Below, one piece after another: positions 16,711-25,700 of a DNA stretch of 64,000 nt (position 1 is its first letter; the number at the start of each line of letters is the position of its first letter). Source of the DNA: Paenibacillus glycanilyticus (GTDB taxonomy: Bacteria; Bacillota; Bacilli; Paenibacillales; Paenibacillaceae). The notes under the pieces were generated by a model that was given only the letters and a program-made list of their open reading frames with translations, had not been told where the DNA came from and made no database searches. Location of the stretch: contig NZ_BSSQ01000019.1 of the NCBI RefSeq assembly GCF_030161375.1, positions 124,001 to 188,000 of the forward strand, given 5' to 3'. The position numbers and the translations under genes were made by a program.

Positions 16711-18852
16711 ATGTTTGGCAGGAGATTACGAGTTAAAAAAGTTTTGTTGCCGCTTGCAATTGTAAGCGTATTCACTGGATTGTTCTCGAATATGCAGGCG
16801 TACGCTTACGACACCACGGCAACCGTCAGCGCATCGTACACGTATTTCATGGATCAGACTAACCAAGTGAACGACGGCGTCATTTCTTATGACGATACGC
16901 CGAAAAACCGCTGGACGGCTTACGAATCTCCAAACGCATCGGACTGGGTGCAAACGGATTTTGGCTCTGCGGTAACCCGAAGCAGCGCAGATTTGTATTT
17001 GTTTGATGATGGCGGCGGGGTCAAAGTGCCAAGCAACTACAAAGTGCAATATTGGAATGGCACAGCTTGGGCTGACGCTGCATCGCAAACAAAATCTCCT
17101 GCTGCACCAACGGGCAATCAGTTGAACAAAGTAACATTCACCGCCGTTTCCGCTTCCAAATTCAGAATCGTATTTACGCATCAGAGCGGTGCGAAATCCG
17201 GCGTATCCGAGATCAGCTACGGGTCGGATACTTCTACGGATCCGCCGCCAACGACACCTCCAGGCGGTACAGAACTGCAAGGAACAACTTCCGCATCCTA
17301 TACTTTTAGTTCGGATAGCGCAGCACAAGCCAATGACGGCATAATCTCTTATAACGACTCGCCACGAAATCGTTGGACCAGCTATCAGTCGCCAAACACG
17401 ACCGATTGGCTGCAGACGGATCTGAGTGCTGCTTCCACCGTAACTCAAGCTCAGATCTACCTATTTGACGACGGAGGTGGGGTGAAGTCACCGGCCTCGT
17501 ATAATGTTCAATACTGGAATGGCACCGCTTGGGTCAATGCAGCCAACCAGTCGAAATCTCCGGCTGCTCCAGCCGGCAACCAGGTCAACACAGTGACGTT
17601 CACGCCGGTTTCGACATCGAAGCTGAGAGTGGTATTTACGCCGCAAGCCGGTTCATCCTCCGGCGTGACCGAAATCAACTATTTCGGCACCTCGGATGGT
17701 ACAGGGACACCCGGCAACTATCCTGAATACCAGCTTAGCGTCGTGTCGCCATCGTATGGCGCATCCATTAACGGAGATATTACGATTAAGTTCTATGCGC
17801 CGGGGATGAAAAACGTATGGGCAAGATCCTGGCATCAGCCGGATACCGCAAATCCGAATACAAACGGATACGACTCCTGGTTTGCAAGAGTAACGCCGGA
17901 TGCGAACGGTTATGGCGAAGTCACGTTCCACGCCAACCAATTCCCGCATGGACCCATCACGGTTGTACTTAGCTCATGGGATTCCGAAGAAGGCAATTCG
18001 AACTTCTCGCACTCTGACAATTGTTATCTGCAGTTGTACAATGAAGGTGGCGTAACTTGGAAGCAAGGCATTCCTTCTGCTCCGGCCCAAGCTTCCGGCA
18101 TGAGCGTATTATTCCAAGATGACTTCGCTGGTCCGCTGTCCGCTACAAGAACCGGCGCAGGCGCTACTTATGCAACAGCCAAACCGGATGCTCCTAACGG
18201 CACGGAATTCGGAGACGCGATCTTTGCGGACAATAGCGGAGCCAACAATCCGTTTGCCATTCTGGGCAGCCAATATTTACGGATTCGGGCCAGCAAAGCG
18301 CCAGCCGGAACGGTTGATCCGATGGGGTGGAACCGTACCTATACGGGAGGTTTGTTATCGTCCGTTCGGACAGACGGAACGGGGGTTGCCGCTACTTACG
18401 GTTATTTCGAGGCCCGTATTCTGATGCCGGCGGGTAAAGGCACATGGCCTGCCTTCTGGCTCATGTCGCAGAACAGCATTTCGCAAGGTGTGCCATCCAC
18501 AGCCGAACTTGATACGGTAGAAGCTTACGGACAAGATCCAAGCGGCGCTTGCCAAGCCAAGCACTGGTGGGCGGGTAGTCCGGAAATGCATGAGACGCAT
18601 TGCTCGTCCTCTAACTTTACATTTGGCGACAATGCTTCGACATGGCATATTTATGGCACCAAAATTACGCCAACCGATACGATCTATTATATCGATAACG
18701 TAGAAGTGTGGCGGCATGCGACATTCGAGCAAGCCAAAACGCCGATGTACTTCATGCTGAACCTTGCCCTTGGCGGGGGATGGCCGATTGACTTGTCGAG
18801 GTATAACAACCAGGTTGATATGTTCGTTGATTACGTCCGGGTATTCCAATAA
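16711..18852 (+). CDS. Secreted GH16 glycoside hydrolase
   Basis: 713 residues. It has a signal peptide (about 1-31, ending MQAYA), two discoidin-like repeats (about 38-175 and 195-330, with NRWT and FDDGGG motifs), an immunoglobulin-like module starting ISIN-like at about 345, then GH16 with the catalytic AELDTVEAYG (Glu599, Asp601, Glu604). It ends right after the GH16 beta-sandwich (VDYVRVFQ). It is a close paralogue of the 5935-9666 enzyme with one discoidin-like repeat fewer and no SLH anchor, so it should diffuse away from the cell. GAAAGGTAGGGATG precedes the start. It has its own upstream gap of about 145 bases after a terminator-like hairpin, so it may be separately promoted. Confidence 0.9.
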   Translation: MFGRRLRVKKVLLPLAIVSVFTGLFSNMQAYAYDTTATVSASYTYFMDQTNQVNDGVISYDDTPKNRWTAYESPNASDWVQTDFGSAVTRSSADLYLFDDGGGVKVPSNYKVQYWNGTAWADAASQTKSPAAPTGNQLNKVTFTAVSASKFRIVFTHQSGAKSGVSEISYGSDTSTDPPPTTPPGGTELQGTTSASYTFSSDSAAQANDGIISYNDSPRNRWTSYQSPNTTDWLQTDLSAASTVTQAQIYLFDDGGGVKSPASYNVQYWNGTAWVNAANQSKSPAAPAGNQVNTVTFTPVSTSKLRVVFTPQAGSSSGVTEINYFGTSDGTGTPGNYPEYQLSVVSPSYGASINGDITIKFYAPGMKNVWARSWHQPDTANPNTNGYDSWFARVTPDANGYGEVTFHANQFPHGPITVVLSSWDSEEGNSNFSHSDNCYLQLYNEGGVTWKQGIPSAPAQASGMSVLFQDDFAGPLSATRTGAGATYATAKPDAPNGTEFGDAIFADNSGANNPFAILGSQYLRIRASKAPAGTVDPMGWNRTYTGGLLSSVRTDGTGVAATYGYFEARILMPAGKGTWPAFWLMSQNSISQGVPSTAELDTVEAYGQDPSGACQAKHWWAGSPEMHETHCSSSNFTFGDNASTWHIYGTKITPTDTIYYIDNVEVWRHATFEQAKTPMYFMLNLALGGGWPIDLSRYNNQVDMFVDYVRVFQ

Positions 18853-18860
18853 AAACAAAC

Positions 18861-18890
18861 AGAGCCGCCGGCAATCGCCAGCGGCTCTTT
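18861..18890. terminator. Bidirectional terminator between convergent genes
   Basis: Arms AGAGCCGC and GCGGCTCT lie between the secreted GH16 gene and the oppositely oriented response regulator. T-rich sequence lies on the plus-strand side and A-rich sequence before it. Confidence 0.7.
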
Positions 18891-18892
18891 AC

Positions 18893-20527
18893 TTAACTAA
18901 CGGCAGCGGAATCCCTGTATTCCTGCGGCGTCATGTTCATTTCTCTTTTGAAAAATCGACCGAAGGAGGTTGCCGAATCGAATCCTACCTTCATGGCAAT
19001 ATCCTGGACTTTGAGCTTGGAGAACTTTAACAGATCGCAGGATTTGGTTAGCCGAAGCTCGGCCGTATACTCTGATATTCCTTGACCGGTCTGCATCTTA
19101 AACAGCCGGGATAAATAGGTCGGATTGAGATAGACCGTTTCGGCTAGCCGTACGAGGGATAGATCATCGTCCAAATGACTGTCAATATAAGACTTGAGCT
19201 TGTTAACCAATAGATGGGTTCCCGCTTCACTCTCTTGATTGCGAAGAAGTTGCAACCGGATAATGATCGTGCGTAAATAGTCGAGTGCCTCTTCCCAAGT
19301 AGCGTGCGTATCCAATGAAATAAGTTTCTTTGGCCAATCATTCGGAAATTCTTCCTTCCGGGGTTGATGATTGATCGCGGAGAGCAGCGTGTAAGCGACG
19401 CCGTTATACATTTCATAGAGAAAAGGGTGATCGCTCGTCAGCTTGCGGGATATATCGGCAAGTTCGTCAAAATCATAGAGCAGCCGATTCTCCATCGTTA
19501 TGTCCGAAGTTAACAATTGCTTCAGACGGCTTTGCGCTTTGATGATCGTGTCCCCAACGAGAGGGGAGCTGTCGGTTGAGAAATTACGGTTCACCACATC
19601 GGTTAATAACATTTCCGTTCGTTGTCCAAAGCCATAGAACATCATCTGCTTAAGCTCGGAATATTTCAGATAGACCTTATTCCAATCCACCGGTTCGTTA
19701 CTGGCGGCAAAGGACACCGGCAGCTTCAGGTATTGCTTGCAAGCGGATTGGATCATCTCCAGTTGGCCAATGACGAAGCGGGTCCAATGTCCACGGCCGT
19801 TAAGCCAATGTTCTTCCGGAGAGGGCTGGACAAACGTTACCATCACGTTTGCTTCGAGCATCACGCTGAAGGAACGGCATCCCGACCAGAATTCGCCGGC
19901 AATATTGTGCAGAGCGTAATACATGAGCGTTTTGTCCGAATCGGTATGGGATGGATGCCAACTGTCGAATCGGGATAGCAGGAGAAGGGAAGGGGAAGAG
20001 GCATCAAGCCCGATTTGCAGCTCTTCCAGTTTCTCTTGTTTGACGGGACCTAAGCCGTGCAGCAGCTGTTTGACATAATCGCGTTGCAAGGAAGAGAGCG
20101 ACTGCTGCAGCTTTTCCTTCGCTTGATCGATCAACCGGCTCATTTCGCTTGCGCGGGACAATTCGTTGATCGCTTTCTGTATAGCTTCCAGTATAGCTTC
20201 ATCTCCGTCCATCTTGAGCACGTAATCCACTCCGCCATTACGGAATGCCGTCTGGATATAGTTGAAATCATCATAACCGGATAAGAAGACAACCTTGCAA
20301 TGCGGCCATTGTTCCACAATCCGCGCTTGCAGTTCGAGTCCGTTCATGCCGGGCATCCGAATATCGAGCAAGGCAATATCAAACCGCATCGAACCGAACA
20401 ATTTCAGAGCTTCTTCCGCCGCATGAACGCCGTACACGTCTAATTCGAACGGTGCTTCTTCCGTAAGCAGTTGCTTCAAGCCCCGGACAATAATAGGTTC
20501 ATTATCTACGATGATTAGTCGAAGCAT
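18893..20527 (-). CDS. YesN-like response regulator, REC plus AraC-type HTH
   Basis: 544 residues. The N-terminal receiver domain has the acidic pocket (IIVDNEP) and phospho-acceptor Asp55 (ALLDIRMPG). A long middle region has no clear domain. A C-terminal AraC-type double helix-turn-helix (about 440-540) includes LVRLAETVYLNPTYLSRLFK and VGFDSATSFGRFFKREMNMTPQEYR. It is the expected DNA-binding partner of the adjacent YesM-like kinase and very likely controls the surrounding glycan genes. AGGAGG precedes the ATG. That ribosome binding site lies at the end of a repeated stem-loop leader (20528-20685) also found before an unrelated gene at 34 kb. Confidence 0.93.
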   Translation of the reverse strand: MLRLIIVDNEPIIVRGLKQLLTEEAPFELDVYGVHAAEEALKLFGSMRFDIALLDIRMPGMNGLELQARIVEQWPHCKVVFLSGYDDFNYIQTAFRNGGVDYVLKMDGDEAILEAIQKAINELSRASEMSRLIDQAKEKLQQSLSSLQRDYVKQLLHGLGPVKQEKLEELQIGLDASSPSLLLLSRFDSWHPSHTDSDKTLMYYALHNIAGEFWSGCRSFSVMLEANVMVTFVQPSPEEHWLNGRGHWTRFVIGQLEMIQSACKQYLKLPVSFAASNEPVDWNKVYLKYSELKQMMFYGFGQRTEMLLTDVVNRNFSTDSSPLVGDTIIKAQSRLKQLLTSDITMENRLLYDFDELADISRKLTSDHPFLYEMYNGVAYTLLSAINHQPRKEEFPNDWPKKLISLDTHATWEEALDYLRTIIIRLQLLRNQESEAGTHLLVNKLKSYIDSHLDDDLSLVRLAETVYLNPTYLSRLFKMQTGQGISEYTAELRLTKSCDLLKFSKLKVQDIAMKVGFDSATSFGRFFKREMNMTPQEYRDSAAVS

Positions 20528-20534
20528 CGTTAAT

Positions 20535-20673
20535 TCCTCCTAAAATGAATTATCACCATAATGTCCTCCTAGAGGACATCGTGATGATTCATACTTCGAA
20601 AGCATAAGCCTAATGAATTATCACCATAATGTCCTCCTAGAGGACATCGTGATGATTCATACTTCGAGAGCAT
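20535..20673 (-). repeat. Tandem 68-bp stem-loop leader repeat carrying the ribosome binding site
   Basis: Two copies with a 68-bp period (20545-20609 and 20613-20673) are almost identical. Each contains a long imperfect palindrome: ATGAATTATCACC is answered by GTGATGATTCAT, and ATGTCCTC by AGAGGACAT. A second small hairpin follows (ATGCTTTCGAAGTAT on the minus strand). On the transcript of the response regulator, the element ends in TTTTAGGAGG, which is the ribosome binding site. An AGGAGGACAT in the stem resembles a second such site. A shortened version precedes the NlpC/P60 gene. Confidence 0.75.
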
Positions 20674-20685
20674 CGAGAGCATAAG

Positions 20686-22401
20686 CTATAACGGAATGGT
20701 CATGGTCAGACGCAAGCCGCCAAGAATACCACGGTCCGCCTTAAGCTCTGCGCCTTCGCCGAAGCTGAGCCGAATGCGCATCTGAACGTTGCGCAAGCCT
20801 TCGCTTTCCGATGAATAATCGGCATCCGTGAGTAAGGCAACGATATGGCTTAATTTCTCATCCGTCAACACGCCGTTGTCTTCAACCGTTATTTCGGCGC
20901 GGGTTGCGAACTCTTCAAACGTGATCCTGACGAGTCCCGCCTCCGTCTGGTCTTCCAGTCCATGCTGGTAGGCATTCTCCACTAATGGCTGAAGGAATAG
21001 CTTCGGAACTTGGAGCTTCCCGAACGCTTGCGGTACTTCTCCAAATTCAACCCGTACATGATCGTCAAATCGGATACCTTGAATAGCGGCGTAAGAACGG
21101 CAAAATTTGATTTCTTGCTCCAGTGGCACTGAATCTGCGTTTTTGGTCACGTACTTGAAGTATTCGCCCAGATGCTTGGAGAAAGCGATGACTTTCTCAT
21201 TCTCGTGAAGTTTGGCAAGCCGGTATAGATTGAAAAAGCTATTATACAGAAAATGCGGGTTAATCTGGGATTGGAGCTGCTTGAGCTCTGCGACTTTAAT
21301 CTGATATTGATGGACGTAGGCTTCATTAATCAGATCCTGCAGTCGGGATACCGTTCGGTTGTATTGAAGATACAAATAATTAAATTCATCCCTTGACCGA
21401 TAATTCAGCCGGGTAGACAAGTCGCCTTTTTCCAAACCTTTAAAGGCGCCGACCAAACGTTTTAGCGGGGTATGAATGACTTGATAGAGCTGATAAGAGA
21501 AGAGCAGGATGAGAAGGGGAGCCGCAATGCAAATGCTCCATAACCAATACGAGTATTGCTTGAGCGGACCAATAAAGCTGTTCTCGTCGACGAAGATGGC
21601 AAGGGTAAGACCTAATTTGGAAGATTTCTCATAGAAACCGTAGTAGGTCGCATCTTCGTCTTTGAATACTTCATAACCGCTGTTTAGCCCGGCTTCCAAT
21701 TGATTCTGGATGAGCGTTCTGAATTGATCCCGATGAGCAGGCACGCTGCCGCTTGTTTCGTTCCAGGAGAAATCGTCGCTGATAAGCATGGCGCCGCCAT
21801 TCCCGTCGACAAGAAAGCCGGACAATGAATTTTTAATCGCGTAACTTGAAATTTCAAGCGCTATGGTAAACCCTTCGCCAATTGGCGGCCGGTTCGGATA
21901 AGGCAAACTTAACCAGAGATGATTCTGGTAAGTGAGAAAAGGAGATTCATAAGTATTGGCCATCTGATTCAAGGCTGCGGCTTCATCCGGATTCAGATCG
22001 TTAAACGATAAAGCCGAGATTTTCCTATGAAGGGAAGGGATATTAACAAACGCGTCATCCACGTACGGACTTAAGTTTTTCAGAATAAGCAGCTTTTTCT
22101 GCGTATTCATAATCGTCTTCGTATATTGCTCGCTCGACATAATAATGGAAGAGTAGGCGAGATTTAATATATCGTCATCCACCGTATATTGCTGCTGAAG
22201 CGTAACGAGCGGGCCAAAGTCATCCTCGAGCGCATTCATATAATAGTTAACCTTCGCTTGCATGGATTCGGTAATTTCGTTTCGGACAAGGCGTTCGCTG
22301 CGAATATTAATGAGGAGACTGATCGTAACGAAGGGAATAACGATGACCAGAAAAGTAAGTACAAGCTTTGGGTATAAAGTCAGCCGCCGCAGGATGTTCA
22401 A
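20686..22401 (-). CDS. YesM-like sensor histidine kinase
   Basis: 571 residues. It has a membrane helix at about 12-32, an extracellular sensor region (about 33-283), a second helix (about 284-305) and a HAMP linker (about 306-358). The His-kinase domain has LQSQINPHFLYNSFF with His383, and then an ATPase domain with QPLVENAYQHGL (N box) and a DNG motif. This is the standard YesM layout. The start appears to be TTG with GAAGGTGAAGG upstream. A cre-like site lies 48 bases before the start. It is followed by the response regulator across the repeated leader, so the pair may share a transcript while having separate translational control. The sensed ligand is probably a glycan fragment (inference). 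Confidence 0.92.
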   Translation of the reverse strand: MNILRRLTLYPKLVLTFLVIVIPFVTISLLINIRSERLVRNEITESMQAKVNYYMNALEDDFGPLVTLQQQYTVDDDILNLAYSSIIMSSEQYTKTIMNTQKKLLILKNLSPYVDDAFVNIPSLHRKISALSFNDLNPDEAAALNQMANTYESPFLTYQNHLWLSLPYPNRPPIGEGFTIALEISSYAIKNSLSGFLVDGNGGAMLISDDFSWNETSGSVPAHRDQFRTLIQNQLEAGLNSGYEVFKDEDATYYGFYEKSSKLGLTLAIFVDENSFIGPLKQYSYWLWSICIAAPLLILLFSYQLYQVIHTPLKRLVGAFKGLEKGDLSTRLNYRSRDEFNYLYLQYNRTVSRLQDLINEAYVHQYQIKVAELKQLQSQINPHFLYNSFFNLYRLAKLHENEKVIAFSKHLGEYFKYVTKNADSVPLEQEIKFCRSYAAIQGIRFDDHVRVEFGEVPQAFGKLQVPKLFLQPLVENAYQHGLEDQTEAGLVRITFEEFATRAEITVEDNGVLTDEKLSHIVALLTDADYSSESEGLRNVQMRIRLSFGEGAELKADRGILGGLRLTMTIPL

Positions 22402-22723
22402 GGAACACCTTCACCTTCTCCATGGAGGATTTTACTTTTAAGTATAACTTGTAAACGCATTCTTTCAATGGATGAGATACAGGAAGTTGAGAACGGTACA
22501 TATAAAGTTGAGAAAGGAAGATTGCGTCCGAAGACGCTTCTGCCTAATATCTCCCAGAAACAATACGAATTGGTTGGTGCTCCACTCCTTAAGCAGGTGA
22601 AAATGTGTCGTTTATTAGGTTGTTAATATGCACCTGATCGCCGACAATGGGAACCACAAGCGATGAGAGGAGGTTACGAGTCAAGTTCCGTGCCATCCAA
22701 TTAAAAAGGAGAAGTGAACATTC
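22402..22723. other. Divergent regulatory region between kinase and GH5-like gene
   Basis: 322 bases without a convincing gene. It must hold promoters for both directions. Apart from the cre-like sequence, I see no sure operator or hairpin. The GH5-like gene has GAGGAGGTTACGAG well upstream and AAAAGGAGAAGTG just before its ATG. Confidence 0.6.
22449..22463. promoter_or_regulatory. cre-like catabolite repression site
   Basis: TTGTAAACGCATTCT fits every fixed position of the commonly used CcpA consensus WTGNAANCGNWNNCW. It lies 48 bp upstream of the kinase start and about 260 bp upstream of the GH5-like gene. Carbon catabolite control of the locus is therefore plausible; binding is not shown. 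Confidence 0.55.
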
Positions 22724-25700
22724 ATGCGCAGTACGGCTATTAAGAGCAAGCCAATTTTAATTCTATTTTTGAGCTTGCTGCTTGCGACGGGAAGCTTGCC
22801 GCTGGCAAACCGCTTGGCATCTGCCGCGACCACGTTTAGCAATGTATCGATGAACACCTCAACTCCAGCGATGTATGACAAATTTGAAATGACTTTCAAT
22901 TTGAGCACGGCTTATACCAATCCGTTTAATCCGGATGAGGTTAACGTGAGCGCTACCTTCACGACTCCTAACGGAACCGTGGAATCCGTGCCGGGTTTCT
23001 ACCGGTCCGATTCTTCACCGAAATGGGCTGTTCGTTATTCTCCGCGCCAGGCAGGCGTACATAACGTTGTGCTCACCGTTACCGACGCGAGCGGAACCGG
23101 TACTTCGCAGGCTTATACCTTCACGGCAGGGGGAGCCGGCAATAACCGAGGATTTATGACGGCTCAAGGGGATCGGTTCGTGGACAGCTACGGATCCCAG
23201 TTGACTTTGCTTGGAACCAACTTTGCATGGAACAACACGTCAGACTCTACCGCGGTTACGACTGAAATCCCGAATCTGCTGCCGGCAAAAATGAACTTCT
23301 TGCGCGTATGGTATTCCTGTTGGTGGAGCAGCTTTGCAGCCGAGTGGGGACCCATAACGGCCAATGAAGCCGGACTGACCATTAATTACGCCGGGATCGG
23401 CAAATACCAGCTGGATAATCAGGCCCGCATGGATCAGATGCTGGATACCGCATCGGCAAACGGCGTATATATTATGCTGACGATGAACAGCTTCGGGGAT
23501 ATGTATTACCAATGGAATGTAAACGCATACAATCAAGCGAACGGCGGTCCGTCTACTTATTCGGAGAACAACGCCGATTTCTGGACAAATCCGACAGCTA
23601 TCTCCTATCAGAAAAAGCTGTTGCGTTATATGTTTGCCCGCTTCGGCTATAGCCGCGCACTAGGCATGCTGGAATATTGGAATGAGTCCGATAACCGCGT
23701 GGATACTTCGGCGGCCAACCGCGCCAGCTGGCATGCAACGATGGATAATTATTGGAAAAGTCTTGATTTCTATCATCATCCGACAACGACCAGTTATGCT
23801 TGGAAGGATCATGCGGGATCGGGTCAGCAATCATGGGAGACATTAACGACTCTTAGCGCAACCAACGTTCACCGTTATGATTCCAGCGCGAACGTTGTTG
23901 ACGCATGGGAGGAACAGATTGATAACCTCCACACGCTTGCGCCGGGCAAACCAGCCTTTATTGGAGAGGTAGGCAAGGCAGATACCGATCAGACGACGGA
24001 CCCAACTATTGACGAATACATGCATAACTCGCTTTGGGCGCCAATCTTCCGGGCAGGAGCCGCAGGAGGCAGCTTATGGTGGATCTTTGAAACAGGATTT
24101 GCGCTGCCAGCGAATTTCAAAGCGATTTATACTCAGCTTGCGGACTTCATACAGCCGGCGGAAAATTATCTAATCAATATGCCGTTTGTCGATTATGGTC
24201 TGCAGTCCAACAACACGAAGGTGGGCGGCTTTAAGGATAATTCCCGTGCTTACCTCTGGATTAATGACACGCAAGCTAATCACACGGTTACGAATCCGAG
24301 AACCGTCAGCGGCATGAGCTTCACGATCCCAATGCCGAACAACTATTACAACGTAACCTATTACAATACGTATACCGGCACTTACGGTTCTACAAGCAGC
24401 ATACAAGCAACGGGCGGCAATCTTGTCCTGAACAATGTACCGTCTTTCACTAGAGATATCGCGGTGAAAATCGAATGCGAGGGATGCAGCGCGCCGGATA
24501 CAACTGCGCCTACAGCGCCCGCAAACCTGACTTCGCCGTCTAAAACAGACACCACCGTCAATCTGTCCTGGTCGCCGTCGACGGATAATGTCCGCGTAAC
24601 GGATTATGACGTGTACCTCGGATCCTCGAAGATTGGATCCACAGGAGGCGCTACGACATACACGGCAACCGGACTGACCGCAAACACGGCTTACGCGTTT
24701 ACGGTTAAAGCGAAGGACAATGCCGGCAATGTGTCCGCGGCTAGCAATGTGCTGAATGTAACAACGAATCCGCCGGATTCAACCGCGCCTTCGGCACCGT
24801 CCAATCTGACTTCACCGTCCAAGCTTGATGTATCCGTCAACCTGTCCTGGACGGCATCAACCGATAACGTAGGAGTAACTGCTTATGATATTTACCGGAA
24901 CGGCAATCTGGCGGGGACAGTCAGCGGCACCACGACTAATTATACCGATACTGGTCTGACGGCACTAACAACGTATTCGTATTATGTGAAGGCAAGGGAT
25001 GCCCGTAACAATACATCCGCAGCCAGCGGCACGATAAGCGTAACTACGCTTGCGCCGATTCCGGTCAACAAGCTGCAGAATCCGGGCTTTGATACAAGCA
25101 ACAGCAACAACAAGCCGGATCAATGGATTTGCGAGAACGACTATTTCTGCTACCGGGACACGGCCGTGAAACGCAGCGGTACGGCTTCCATGAAGATGAC
25201 AGGGGACAGCGGCCCATGGCTGGGCTTCTACCAGGATGCGGCTGCATCAGCGGGTACAGCTTATACTTTTGACGGGTATTACAATGCTGCCGCAAACAAC
25301 GGAACAACCATTCAGTTCAAGCTTCAATTCCTGGACGCTTCAAATGGATTGCTGCAGGATAATGTGCTATATACGCACACGGGAACTACTACCGGCTTCG
25401 TGAATGTCAACGGCACACATACAGCGCCAGCCAATACGGCCAAAGCCCGCGTGTATATTTACATGAAGGATTTGCGCGGCTCCTTGTATTTCGATGATTT
25501 CTCTTTGACGACCGACGGCAGCAGCGGCGGGACAACGGATACTACGGCGCCAACAGCGCCAACCGGTTTAACTTCACCGTCGAAAACGGCGACGACAGTG
25601 AATCTGTCGTGGACGGCATCAACGGACAACGTAGGCGTTACCGGTTATGACGTCTACCAAGGATCAACGCTAGTAGGCTCGACAACGGGCGCAACCACTT

